From NCBI RefSeq assembly GCF_004803405.1, contig NZ_SSXI01000089.1:1-64000 (forward strand): a stretch of 64,000 bases of DNA, read 5' to 3'. The stretch comes from Nocardioides sp. Its GTDB lineage: Bacteria > Actinomycetota > Actinomycetes > Propionibacteriales > Nocardioidaceae. The stretch's first letter is position 1. Each line of letters starts with the position of its first letter. A program made the translations under genes and the position numbers. The notes beneath the pieces are model-generated. The model was not told where the DNA came from, made no database searches, and was given only the letters and a program-made list of their open reading frames with translations. This document shows positions 1 through 7,739 of the stretch, one piece after another.

Positions 1-1803
1 ACCGTGAGGCAGATGGCCGTGGGCGAGGAGTCGTTCTCCGGTTCGGGGTCGATGTCGGCGATCACCTGCCCGGCGGAGGCGGCCTCGCTGGCGCCGGGTG
101 GGGAGGTGGCCTGCTCCGCGACGTACACGTTGACCCAGGCCGATGTGGACGCCGGCTCGGTGACCAACACCGCGACCGCCACCGGCATCCCGCCCTCGGG
201 CACGCCGGTCGACTCTGCGCCGTCGACGGCGACCGTCACGATGGAGCCCGCGCCGGGGTTGACGCTGCAGAAGACCGCGGCGCCGGCGACGGTGCGGTGG
301 GCGGGCGAGGTGGTGAGCTACAGCTTCCTGGTGACCAACAGCGGCAACGTCACGATCGAGGACCTCACGATCGAGGAGTCCGCGTTCTCCGGCACCGGAG
401 AGCTGTCGCCGGTGACCTGCCCGGCGACCTCGCTCGCGGCGAGTGCCCAGACGACCTGCACGGCGACCTACACGGTGACCCAGGCTGACGTCGACGCTGG
501 TGACCTGTCCAACACCGCGACCGCCACCGGCAGCCCCCCGACCGGGCCGCAGATCGAGTCGCCGCCGGACACGGCCTCGGTCACCACGCCGGACGCCCCG
601 GGCCTGAGCCTGGTGAAGTCGGCCGCACCCAGCGGTCCCGACTCGCTCAAGCCCGGCGCCCAGATCACCTACTCCTTCGTGGTGACCAACACCGGCAACG
701 TCTCGATCACCGGCGTCACAGTCGCCGAGCGGTCGTTCACGGGCACCGGGTCGATGTCGGCCATCACCTGCCCCGCGGCCGCGGCCCGGGTCGCGCCCGG
801 TACGCAGGTGACCTGCACCGCGGCCTACACGGTGACCCAGGCCGATGTGGACGCCGGCTCGGTGACGAACACCGCAACTGCCACCGGGACCCCGCCCTCG
901 GGCACACCGATCACCTCGCCCCCCGGCAGGGTGATCATCCCCCAGCCGCCCGCAGCGTCGCTGTCCATGGTCAAGACCGCCGACGTCGACCGGCTCGCCG
1001 CGGTCGGCCAGAAGATCACCTACTCCTTCCTGGTGACCAACACGGGCAACGTGACCCTCAGGGCCGTCGCCGTCGACGAGGTCGCCTTCACCGGGTCCGG
1101 CGAGCTGTCACCGGTGACCTGCCCGGCCGCGACCGGCTCGCTGGCCCCGGGCGAGCAGGCGACCTGCACCGCCACCTACACCGTCACCCAGGCCGACCTC
1201 GACCGGGACTCGCTGGACAACACCGCCGCGGCGACCGGCACCCCGCCCTCCGGCACGCCGGTGACGTCGCCGCCGGACACCGTGACCGTGCGCTCGACCG
1301 GTGCCGCCTCTCTCGAGCTGGCCAAGGAGGCCGACGCGATCGACGTCGACGGCGACGGCGCGATCGCCGTCGGAGACCGGATCGAGTGGACGATCCGGGT
1401 CACCAACACCGGCACGGTGACGGTCCGCGGCATCAACGTCTCGGACCCCACGGCCGGCAAGGCGACCTGCCCGCGCAGCATGCTCAAGCCTGCCCGGTCG
1501 ATGACCTGCACGGTGAAGTCACACACGGTCAGTGCCGGGGACGTGAGGAGGAAGTCGGTGCGTAACACAGCCGTCGCCACGGGTAGCGACGCGGCGGGCC
1601 GGTTCCTGTCCTCCAACGACGACACGGCCACGGTCGTCCTGGCGGCCGACGAGTCCGACGATCCCTCCGGCGTGGTGCTGCCCGACACCGGCGCGGGACC
1701 CTGGCCGCCGGTCGCGGCCATCGCAGGGATCACGGCCCTCATGGCCGGCGCGTTCATGCTCCTCGCCGCGCGACGACGTCGGTCGACCGGGTCCGCCCGC
1801 TGA
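1..1803 (+). CDS. LPxTG-anchored surface protein with DUF11-like repeats (3' part)
   Basis: The frame is open from the first base, so the N-terminus and signal peptide lie outside the window. The visible 600 residues are tandem immunoglobulin-like modules of about 115 residues (roughly 83-197, 198-315, 316-434 and 435-550, plus a partial first one). Each has a K-(T/S)A-x(n)-YSF(L/V)VTN(S/T)GN core and a T(C)PA...TYTVTQADVDAG...NTATATG ending. The C-terminus has the sortase motif LPDTG (bases 1678-1692), a hydrophobic segment and an RRRR tail, the classic cell-wall sorting signal. It is probably a covalently anchored stalk or adhesin. The modules resemble the conserved-repeat DUF11/DUF7507 families. 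Repeat similarity is high at DNA level, so copy number may vary. No ligand can be inferred. Confidence 0.9.
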   Translation, partial: TVRQMAVGEESFSGSGSMSAITCPAEAASLAPGGEVACSATYTLTQADVDAGSVTNTATATGIPPSGTPVDSAPSTATVTMEPAPGLTLQKTAAPATVRWAGEVVSYSFLVTNSGNVTIEDLTIEESAFSGTGELSPVTCPATSLAASAQTTCTATYTVTQADVDAGDLSNTATATGSPPTGPQIESPPDTASVTTPDAPGLSLVKSAAPSGPDSLKPGAQITYSFVVTNTGNVSITGVTVAERSFTGTGSMSAITCPAAAARVAPGTQVTCTAAYTVTQADVDAGSVTNTATATGTPPSGTPITSPPGRVIIPQPPAASLSMVKTADVDRLAAVGQKITYSFLVTNTGNVTLRAVAVDEVAFTGSGELSPVTCPAATGSLAPGEQATCTATYTVTQADLDRDSLDNTAAATGTPPSGTPVTSPPDTVTVRSTGAASLELAKEADAIDVDGDGAIAVGDRIEWTIRVTNTGTVTVRGINVSDPTAGKATCPRSMLKPARSMTCTVKSHTVSAGDVRRKSVRNTAVATGSDAAGRFLSSNDDTATVVLAADESDDPSGVVLPDTGAGPWPPVAAIAGITALMAGAFMLLAARRRRSTGSAR

Positions 1804-1843
1804 CCTGGGCCCCGGTCTCAGGGTTCCGTTCCCGGGCCTCGAT

Positions 1844-2737
1844 GTGGCCGAACGCCACCAGGCTCCAGAGGGTCGATTTTGGCTCAGGTCTGGCGGTCTG
1901 AAGCTCCGCGAGGCCACCACAGGCCGGCTGGCCCGGCTTCTGCTGAGGTTGCGCGATCAGAGCGTGAACCGGCAGCGCAAGGCCAAGGTCGTCCTCGGGG
2001 CCATGCTCGACCTCGCGGTCCGACACGATGCGGTCCCGACGAACCCGGCTCGCGGGACAAGCCGGGTTCACCGACCCAAGCAGGAGACCAAGGCCCTGCG
2101 GATCGAGGACCTGGTCGAGATCCGCGCTGCCGTACGCCGGTGGATCAACGCGGACCGCCCCGGACCCAGGGCCAACGGGAGACATGGCCGACATCATCGA
2201 CCTGATGCTCGCCACTGGGTGCCGCATCGGCGAGATCCTCGCGTTGCGCTGGAGTGACCTGGAACTCGATGGCGACCTGCCCGTCCTCACGGTGTCGGGC
2301 ACGATCAAGACCGAGACAGGAAAGGGCACCTACCGGAAGTCCACGCCGAAGTCGACGCAAGCCGACGCACGGTGGTGCTCCCCCGTTTCGCCGCCGAGTT
2401 GCTACGTGTGCGCCGGGAGTTCGCGACACCCAACGAGAACGGCGCCGTTTTCGCGACCCGCAACGGCACCTGGCACCAGGTGGTCAACATCGAGCGTCGG
2501 TGGCGCCAGATCCGCAAGGACACCGGGTATGAGTGGGTGACCCCCCACACGTTCCGCAAGACGGTCGCGACACTGATCTCCGAGGCAGCGACCTCCAAAC
2601 TCGCCTCGCGCCAGCTCGGTCACTCCTCGAGCCAGGTCACCCGGGACCACTACATCGCCAAGCCGCCCGTCTCGGCCGACCTCTCCGAGCTCCTCGAGCG
2701 GCTCGCTGAGAACGACGACGCGAGCTCGGATTCGTAG
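1844..2737 (+). pseudogene. Tyrosine recombinase (phage-type integrase), frameshifted and 5' truncated
   Basis: Three consecutive pieces in frames 2, 3 and 2 join into one integrase. The first is the end of the core-binding domain (LREATTGRLARLLLRL...KAKVVLGAMLDLAVRHDAV). The second is the start of the catalytic domain with the first catalytic Arg (MLATGCRIGEILALRWSDL). The third is the C-terminal part with HTFRKTVAT (His-x-x-Arg), LGHSSSQVTRDHY (His and the Tyr nucleophile) and a normal tail. Two frame changes (near 2200 and 2360) and loss of the first ~150 residues mean it cannot make an active enzyme. It lies directly downstream of the surface-protein gene and 100 bases before a tRNA 3'-end-like sequence, the usual place for an integrated element's int gene. 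Confidence 0.85.
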
Positions 2738-2748
2738 GACGCCAAACC

Positions 2749-2837
2749 GTTTACGACTAGTAAACGACCACTATGGGGATCCACGTCAAAACGGAAACCG
2801 CCTCTGATCCCGCGTTTCCGCAGGTCAAAGGCGGTTT
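2749..2837. repeat. Two inverted repeats behind the integrase remnant
   Basis: A perfect 6-base inverted repeat with 5-base loop (2749-2765, GTTTAC/GTAAAC) is followed by a longer one with 13-base arms at 2795-2807 and 2825-2837 (AAACCGCCTCTGA against TCAAAGGCGGTTT, one mismatch). The second could be a transcription terminator for the integrase or an arm-type recombinase site next to the tRNA end at 2841. The choice between these cannot be made from the sequence. Confidence 0.45.
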
Positions 2838-2840
2838 GTC

Positions 2841-2876
2841 GGTCGGGCTGACAGGATTTGAACCTGCGACCCCCTG
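2841..2876 (-). repeat. tRNA 3'-end-like sequence, probable attachment site
   Basis: Read on the minus strand this is a T-arm and acceptor 3' strand: GCAGG, loop TTCAAAT, CCTGT, then CAGCCCG. The rest of a cloverleaf is absent upstream on that strand, so it is not a functional tRNA. Such a fragment beside an integrase remnant is what remains after an element integrates into a tRNA gene. A Pro-type acceptor is suggested by the implied CGGGCTG 5' strand, but this is uncertain. Confidence 0.6.
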
Positions 2877-3042
2877 ACCCCTCGACATCAGAATCGATGT
2901 CATTGCGGCAGTTTGCGCTGGCCCGCCCGACTAGGCGGAAACGTGCTCTGACCTGCAGGAATGGCGACCAGCCGGCATTGCTTCGCTATGTTGCGCGCTG
3001 CTCCACTTTGCGGACTTTCGCGCCTCAATCCGTGTCCAAAGT

Positions 3043-3147
3043 GTGTCCACCCTCGAATCCCGCCGGCTGCACCTCTCGTTGGACGAGGTCGTCGACGAGC
3101 TCGACGTGGTGGACGGATTCGACCGCGGCGTGGGGTCGATCGAGTAG
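3043..3147 (+). CDS. Possible 34-residue acidic peptide
   Basis: A GTG-initiated frame encodes VSTLESRRLHLSLDEVV...GVGSIE and stops at TAG. It is rich in Asp and Glu and could be an amphipathic helix. No Shine-Dalgarno sequence stands out and no family is recognised. It lies in a zone of degraded genes, so it may be the tail of a lost larger gene. Listed only because it is coherent and in-frame. Confidence 0.2.
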   Translation: MSTLESRRLHLSLDEVVDELDVVDGFDRGVGSIE

Positions 3148-3300
3148 CGGAACCGTCGGGGCACTGCTGGGGCTGCTGATCGGGACGGCCCAGTCGCATC
3201 TGCTGAGTTGTCGGCGCGCTGGTTTCGCTAGACCGGCAGCGCGCCGACGTGGCCGCTGACGAGTACCCGCCGGTGCCGGTGCTGGCTGTTGTCGATCGAA

Positions 3301-3397
3301 ATGACCGAGACCGAGGCGGCGGTAGCCGAACTGCGTGCGATCTCGACGCCGCCTGCGCTGGATGACCTCGTACGCCGCCCACTACGAAGCGGACTGA
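3301..3397 (+). pseudogene. Antitoxin-like small gene, frameshifted
   Basis: An ATG frame gives MTETEAAVAELRAISTPPAL followed by DDLV. A one-base shift then continues as YAAHYEAD and a TGA at 3395. The stop overlaps the coding sequence of the next small gene, the usual arrangement of a two-gene toxin-antitoxin operon. The family is not firmly recognised; the pairing with the downstream basic protein is the main argument. Confidence 0.4.
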
Positions 3398-3718
3398 GTA
3401 CGGGACTGTCTTCATCTCCCGCCAGGCGGAGAAGGGATGGAAGGACTGCCTCGCCACCTATCGCAATGCGCTGGTCGACGCATGGGATCGGCTTTGTTTG
3501 GAACCGGCCCACGAGGACGGCACCCGTGTCTACCGGATGAAAGCCAACCTGGCACCAGGCGTTTACCAGGGGCAGGAATACGACCGGTATCAGTACAAAA
3601 TTCCAGGCGGTGGCCGCATCTGGTACTTCATTGACCGGAGTACCAACAAAAGGCCAAGGTCGCCGGATGGGTCCTCATTGAGGATGTACATACGGCGCAC
3701 CCGAACGAGACCAAGTAG
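3387..3718 (+). pseudogene. Toxin-like small basic protein, frameshifted
   Basis: The frame starting near 3387 reads TKRTEYGTVFISRQAEKGWK, later YRMKANLAPGVYQGQEYDRY and GGGRIWYFIDRSTN. A -1 shift at the AAAA run around 3648 restores a natural ending, QKAKVAGWVLIEDVHTAHPN then ETK and TAG at 3716. The compact beta-rich protein with many Lys/Arg and aromatics, encoded just behind and overlapping a small acidic partner, looks like a RelE/ParE-type toxin arrangement. That is inference from size and context. The true start codon is not clear; no ATG sits at the junction. A single indel breaks it, so sequencing error cannot be excluded. Confidence 0.45.
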
Positions 3719-3948
3719 GACTGGAATCCGAAGCTACCCCGGTCCACGCTTCTCCGCCTCGGAGTAGCGAGCAAGCCGCCCATTGAAGCGCCGACCCCAT
3801 CGATCGGGGCGAGACGAGTACTGCCGGGCAGGTGGCGGTATGAGCGGCGGAGTCGACCGGATGCGAACTTGGCGTACCTGCTGAGCAGGCGGGACCGGCT
3901 GATCAAGCCGGTCTCGATCACCCTCTATCGGATGAGTGTCGCGCGGTC

Positions 3949-4158
3949 TCAGCACGCGTGGCTCGCGTCCCAGCCCGCGAAGCCTGTATGCATGCCGGGA
4001 TTGTGGGTCCCGTCGAACCCCATGGTCTGGGCACATGTGCGTACGTGCTGCCCGTAGTCCTGGCCGGTGCCAGCAGCGGTTGCCGCCCCAGCACCGGCGG
4101 ACGTCGCTACTGCCGCCGCTATGGCCACGCCTAGTGCACTTGCCAACAGTCGCAACAT
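3949..4158 (-). CDS. Small secreted protein of the copper gene set
   Basis: The 69-residue product has a clear signal peptide (MLRLLASALGVAIAAAVATS...) and a mature part of about 45 residues rich in His, Cys and Met: YGQHVRTCAQTMGF, then HNPGMHTGFAGWDASHAC ending in Cys. The start at 4158 is supported by an AGGAG located just upstream on the minus strand. It is the last gene of a leftward set with a DUF2933 protein and a truncated membrane protein. Cys, His and Met in a secreted peptide beside copper-type genes suggest periplasmic metal binding, but no named family is asserted. Confidence 0.65.
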   Translation of the reverse strand: MLRLLASALGVAIAAAVATSAGAGAATAAGTGQDYGQHVRTCAQTMGFDGTHNPGMHTGFAGWDASHAC

Positions 4159-4436
4159 TTCTCGCTCACCTCTCCTTGTTCCTCGGGTTGACGCCGGTTC
4201 CGGCACCGCTCTGCCAGGAGGCCGGCTCGGGCTCCTCGGGATGCTGTACCTCGTCGGTCGCCGCCGGTTCCTGGCCGGCCGCCGGGCGAGTAGCCGCCCT
4301 TGACCGTGACCTCGACCTGCTGCACGCCGCCGCGCCGCTCGGCGAACCGCACAGTCTTTGGGCCGAAGAAGACCCACGCCAGCACGGCGACCAAGACCGC
4401 CACGCCGGCGAGGACCAGGACATCCACGCCGTTCAC
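4131..4436 (-). CDS. Membrane-anchored protein, cupredoxin-type N-terminus with altered C-terminus
   Basis: It starts with one transmembrane helix (VLVLAGVAVLVAVLAWVFF) followed by FGPKTVRFAERRGGVQQVEV and TVKGGYSP. This opening resembles membrane-anchored cupredoxin-like proteins found near copper pumps, in which the beta-sandwich normally follows TVKGGYSP. Here the sequence turns into low-complexity Gly/Arg residues, so the copper-binding fold appears lost through rearrangement or frameshift. Its start overlaps the stop of the preceding DUF2933 gene (ATGA-type), and its 3' end overlaps the start of the small secreted protein. Probably no longer functional. Confidence 0.5.
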   Translation of the reverse strand: MNGVDVLVLAGVAVLVAVLAWVFFGPKTVRFAERRGGVQQVEVTVKGGYSPGGRPGTGGDRRGTASRGARAGLLAERCRNRRQPEEQGEVSEKCCDCWQVH

Positions 4437-4624
4437 GGGGCGCCGTGCTGGTGCTTGTGGTCATCGTGGTCTTGCACGCCGCGCATCATGAAGAACATCA
4501 TCAGCGGGCAGGCCAGGACCAGCGGGAGCACGATCAGGGTTCCGGGAGGTACTCCAGCGAAGGCAAGCCCGACGATCAGTACTGCCAGTGCGACCACATA
4601 GAGGGGCAGTTGTTCTCTCTTCAT
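4433..4624 (-). CDS. DUF2933-type small membrane protein
   Basis: A 63-residue protein with two hydrophobic helices (LPLYVVALAVLIVGLAF and IVLPLVLACPLMMFFMM) and a His/Asp-rich C-terminus (DHDDHKHQHGAP). The LACPLMM..MM motif matches the DUF2933 family, which is common next to copper-transport genes. The start is fixed by AAGGAG just upstream. A second copy of the family is at 12748-12969 within the larger copper operon. Function unknown; the His-rich tail suggests metal contact at the membrane surface. Confidence 0.75.
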   Translation of the reverse strand: MKREQLPLYVVALAVLIVGLAFAGVPPGTLIVLPLVLACPLMMFFMMRGVQDHDDHKHQHGAP

Positions 4625-4744
4625 CGTCTACTCCTTGCTCGGAGCACGGACTGCGGGCCGTGCCCGTTTCCCCACCTCCGATCCTCGTCCTCGCCACCCC
4701 ACCCAGGCAGGGCAGCAGGTCCCCCGGGCACGGGCCCTTGGTCA

Positions 4745-4761
4745 CTACCCCCCGGAGGTAG
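4745..4761. promoter_or_regulatory. CsoR-like palindrome in a divergent intergenic region
   Basis: CTACCCCCCGGAGGTAG has inverted arms CTACC/GGTAG around a G/C core. It lies between the leftward DUF2933 gene (start 4624) and the rightward SHOCT gene (start 4824). The layout resembles the TACCC-n-GGGTA operators of CsoR-family repressors. No csoR gene is adjacent; the only family member in the window is at 59783-60046. Confidence 0.4.
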
Positions 4762-4823
4762 GCCACCGCAGACTGAAAGCAGGCCCCAACCACATCGGGG
4801 CATGCAGCAGTGAGGTGACAGCC

Positions 4824-5123
4824 ATGCAGAACTGGAACGACGGGCACATGGACGACGGTTGGGGCATCGCGATGATGCTGACCATGCTGGGTATCTGGGT
4901 CGTGCTCATCGCCGCGATCGTGTTCGCAATCGTGTGGAGCGTGCGGGCCACCACAACCTCCGAGGGAGCCTCGACTCTGCCCCCAGCCACCTCGGTTCCG
5001 GGCTTGGGCAGTGCCACGAGGAGTGCCGAACAGATCCTGGCCGAGCGGCTGGCTCGCGGCGATATCGACGCCGAGGAGTACCGGACTCGGCTCGACGCTC
5101 TCACACCGCCTAACCAGCCGTGA
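4824..5123 (+). CDS. SHOCT-domain membrane protein
   Basis: The 99-residue product has an N-terminal hydrophobic helix (MMLTMLGIWVVLIAAIVFAI region, residues 13-35), a Ser/Thr/Pro linker, and a C-terminal SHOCT motif (AEQILAERLARGDIDAEEYR). SHOCT is a short oligomerisation domain found at protein ends. GAGGTGA precedes the ATG. The next gene starts at its stop codon. A damaged relative lies at 34269-34506. It is divergent from the DUF2933 gene across the palindrome at 4745. Confidence 0.75.
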   Translation: MQNWNDGHMDDGWGIAMMLTMLGIWVVLIAAIVFAIVWSVRATTTSEGASTLPPATSVPGLGSATRSAEQILAERLARGDIDAEEYRTRLDALTPPNQP

Positions 5124-5422
5124 CCACCGAACACGTTGACGCGATTCACGATGCGATGGGCGACCCCGGTTACACCGCTCACAAGCACGGCCACGCCAGC
5201 CGGCTGACCACGCTGAGCCGGTTCGGCTGCTGCACCGCCGCCGAAGCCGAGGACGTCGTGGCACGGCTCTTGCGTCACGGTGCGGTGGTCACGCCGGCTG
5301 GGCACACCGTTCGCGTGGTCGCGTTCGGCAACGCCCACGGCTCACTCTCGAACGGACCTTGCCACGCGGTCACCCTGGACCACGTCATCGGCTACCTCCA
5401 AGATCACCCTCGCGCCCTCTGA
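5120..5422 (+). CDS. Hypothetical protein, coupled to the SHOCT gene
   Basis: The GTG start overlaps the TGA of the SHOCT gene (GTGA), so translation is probably coupled. The 100-residue product is soluble. It has several His and Cys residues (HDAMG...YTAHKHGHASR; FGCCTAAEAEDVVARLLRHG) and a helical pattern like a small winged-helix domain. No family is recognised. The pair with a membrane SHOCT protein next to copper-type genes hints at metal response, without direct proof. Confidence 0.5.
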   Translation: MTTEHVDAIHDAMGDPGYTAHKHGHASRLTTLSRFGCCTAAEAEDVVARLLRHGAVVTPAGHTVRVVAFGNAHGSLSNGPCHAVTLDHVIGYLQDHPRAL

Positions 5423-5499
5423 GACCAGGTCGTCCACACCAGCTCATGCCCGCCGGGACTCCTGACGCGGCTGGAGAAGGCCAGTCGCGCCAGCCTGAT

Positions 5500-5775
5500 G
5501 CCGAGGCGCCGCGATGACGCCGATTGCTTCCAGCTGCGACTGCGACCGGACGCACCACACCCGCCGCGTGGTGCTCACCGGTGGCCCGGGCACCGGCAAG
5601 AGGGCGAGTACCTGGAGAGCCAGGGCTACGAGCCGGCCGGCTGCCACCACCACGAGATCTACCTCAACGACCCGCACCGCGCTCGGCCCGAGAACATTCG
5701 CACCGTCCTCCGCATGCCCGCTCGTGAACAGTCAGCGTCTGCCGGTGGCGTGGCGTCGAGCCGATCGCCGAGTTG
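5500..5775 (+). pseudogene. Chimeric debris: P-loop start and GyrI-like end
   Basis: One frame shows an ATPase N-terminus (RRVVLTGGPGTGK, a Walker A loop). After a change of frame the sequence becomes LESQGYEPAGCHHHEIYLND followed by PHRARPENIRTVLRMP, which looks like the end of a GyrI-like small-molecule-binding domain. Neither gene is complete. The join suggests deletion between two unrelated genes. Product calls rest on short motifs only. Confidence 0.4.
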
Positions 5776-6228
5776 ATGGCCGCCTCGACTCCCGACGCCG
5801 GGACGTGGTCGTCGGACCTGCTGCTGCCGAGGTCGATCGACTCCTACGTGATCACCGACGTACCGGTCTGCGCGCCGCACGACCGCGTCGTCGACGTCCG
5901 GGAGTCGCTGATCGGACGATGCTACGAGTCGATCGACGACGTCGCGGTCTGCGAGGACGGCGCGTTGGGACGTCTGGTCGGGCTGATCCCGATGGAGGCG
6001 GTGCTGTCGGCGATCTCACCCATCCTCCGGACTGGTCCGTTCGTGCACTTGCGTCCATTCGATCGCCCGGACGCGGCACGTCGGCACCTGCCAAGCGGCC
6101 CGAAGACACCTTCCGTAGGACCCCTTTGCCGATGGGACCATGGTCAGGAGCGGGTCACCGCGCGCGAGCTCGGGCAGGCGCCATCACGGTGGCGGCGGCG
6201 CACCCGGCGCGGACCGAGGCACGGTTAA
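5776..6228 (+). pseudogene. CBS-domain fragment, magnesium-transporter-like
   Basis: The first ~75 residues read as a CBS-type unit (SYVITDVPVCAPHDRVVDVR ... YESIDDVAVCEDGALGRLVG ... IPMEAVLSA), as in cytosolic regulatory domains of MgtE-like transporters. The frame then becomes compositionally random (Arg/Pro rich) with no membrane part. Probably the remnant of a divalent-cation transporter or of a stand-alone CBS protein. Confidence 0.35.
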
Positions 6229-6240
6229 CCGGCGACGTCC

Positions 6241-6504
6241 ATGGCGCTCGACCTCGCCCGACTGGTACCAATGTACGCCGCGTCCGCCGTCATGCTGTGG
6301 CGTCGAGCCGCGCGGGGCTTCGTCCTCGGAGCGCTGGCCCTTATCGCCGGGCTGCTGCATCAGGTGAGTTACGTCGTCGCGATGCCGTTCCAGGTCGCCG
6401 CCGAGGTCCCGGGCGCGGCCTCCTACGACCCGGGCGAACCGGTGATCGTGCTCCTGTACCTGCTCGGGTGCTTCTGCTGCTGCGCCGCCGGCGCGGATCG
6501 GTGA
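6241..6504 (+). pseudogene. C-terminal fragment of a polytopic membrane protein
   Basis: An 87-residue frame contains two to three hydrophobic segments (GFVLGALALIAGLLHQVSYV; VIVLLYLLGCFCCCA) but no recognisable N-terminus. It lies among degraded genes and ends abruptly in Gly/Ala/Asp. Read as the tail of a larger uncharacterised membrane protein. Too little remains for a family call. Confidence 0.35.
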
Positions 6505-6529
6505 TCGGCACCGTGACCGGAGGGCACCG

Positions 6530-6986
6530 ATGACCCGGATCGAAAGCCGAACCGCCATCACCCGGACCCCTCAAGAGGTGTTCGATTTCCTGGCCGACAC
6601 GCGCCACGAACTCGCGTACAACCCGGTCGTCGTCTCCGCACCAAGGTCACAACCGCCCCCATCGGGCCTGGGACACGCTACGTGCAACAGGTGAGGTCCA
6701 TCGGCGGGCTGCGTCACGTGGAAATCGAAGTGCTCGAACACCACCAACCTTCCCGACTGCGGTGGCACATCACCTCGGCCGGTATGGACGTTGAGGGCGA
6801 CATCAAGGTCCGTCCAGCGCCAACGGCAGCGTCGTCGACTTGAACTGGGAGTTCCGCCCCGCGAACCACAGATCTCGAATCATGGCCGACGACAACCGGC
6901 CGAATCGACTGGAGCCTGCGTCCTCGCCGAAGACGCTGGTGGGGCGGCTGTTCCCGCCGCGGAACTACGCGGTCGCGACTCGGTAG
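6530..6986 (+). pseudogene. SRPBCC (polyketide-cyclase-like) protein, several frameshifts
   Basis: Starts well (MTRIESRTAITRTPQEVFDF, then LADTRHELAYNPVV), a normal SRPBCC opening. It continues in another frame as VTTAPIGPGTRYVQQVRSIG, LRHVEIEVLEHHQPSRLRWH and ITSAGMDVEGDIKV, then in a third as NGSVVDLNWEFRPAN. The pattern is a lipid/START-like binding fold broken by at least two indels. The 3' end merges with a second remnant. Confidence 0.6.
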
Positions 6987-7162
6987 CCGCCCGCCGGGTG
7001 GTAGCAGCCAACCCGATCGGTGCCCCGCTCACCACGGCTGGGGCTGGCACCCTTGCGACGGGATCACCTTGGAGGTCCGTGGCCGGCGCACCGGACGGCC
7101 GCGGCGTACCCAACACGACCGCTCATCGGTTTCGCGGATTGTCGCGTTCCTCGACTCCTAGT
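6987..7162 (+). pseudogene. Deazaflavin-dependent nitroreductase remnant
   Basis: One frame gives CDGITLEVRGRRTGRPRRTQ, matching the LEVRGRRTGR motif of the F420-dependent (Ddn-like) nitroreductase family. Everything before and after is out of frame or missing. Only a short core is left. Confidence 0.35.
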
Positions 7163-7187
7163 GAGCGCAAGTTGCCAACCGAAGCGC

Positions 7188-7739
7188 TTACTGTGCCTCC
7201 TTCAACCTGCTACGGAACTCGAGAGCAGGGGCAATCCGGCTGGCGCACGCGACGACCAGCGCCTCGTCCTGATCCGTGAACTCCCGGTCGACAGCGAACC
7301 GCACGACCGACACACCGCCTATGAGTCGGTCGTCCAGCAGAATGGGGACCCCAAGGACGGCGCGGATTGGAAACTTCTCGAGAAACGCCGCTTGCTGTTC
7401 CGAGGCCTCGGCAGGCACATAGCCGCGGGGCATCCGCCAACGTCGAGGCTTACGCTCCTGCATCACAGGCAACCACAGACCGCTATCAGCGGGCTGGGTC
7501 GTTTCGCTCATGATGGACGCCATTGCGGAAGCGATCATGGGCTCTGGATGGTGGGCTGCTAGCGGAAGCAGTGACTGTCTGTCCTCCGAGAGCACACGCA
7601 CGGTGACGGCATCCGACGTGGCAATGGCCAAGTGCTCCGCGATAAACCGAAGCAACTCCTCCACAGCCTCAACGCACTGCTTGTCCACTCGTGCGAGCAG
7701 CCAGAGGAGGCGCGGGTCATGAGCGAGGTCGTCCACCAT
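7188..7739 (-). CDS. GAF-domain protein
   Basis: A 183-residue protein that is a single GAF domain with a short helical N-terminus (MVDDLAHDPRLLWLLARV). The core includes SDAVTVRVLSEDRQSLLPLA, FLEKFPIRAVLGVPILLDDR, LIGGVSVVRFAVDREFTDQD and EALVVACASRIAPAL. The start at 7739 is chosen because GGAGAGG precedes it; a longer upstream extension is possible. Stand-alone GAF proteins bind small ligands or act as partners of kinases. A DosR-type box lies 200 bases upstream (7940-7954), so it may be an outlying regulon member. Confidence 0.75.
   Translation of the reverse strand: MVDDLAHDPRLLWLLARVDKQCVEAVEELLRFIAEHLAIATSDAVTVRVLSEDRQSLLPLAAHHPEPMIASAMASIMSETTQPADSGLWLPVMQERKPRRWRMPRGYVPAEASEQQAAFLEKFPIRAVLGVPILLDDRLIGGVSVVRFAVDREFTDQDEALVVACASRIAPALEFRSRLKEAQ

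Noticed and set aside
2841-2940. Complete tRNA gene at the integrase remnant
   Set aside because: Only T-arm and acceptor 3' strand are present; no D-arm, anticodon arm or 5' acceptor could be placed.
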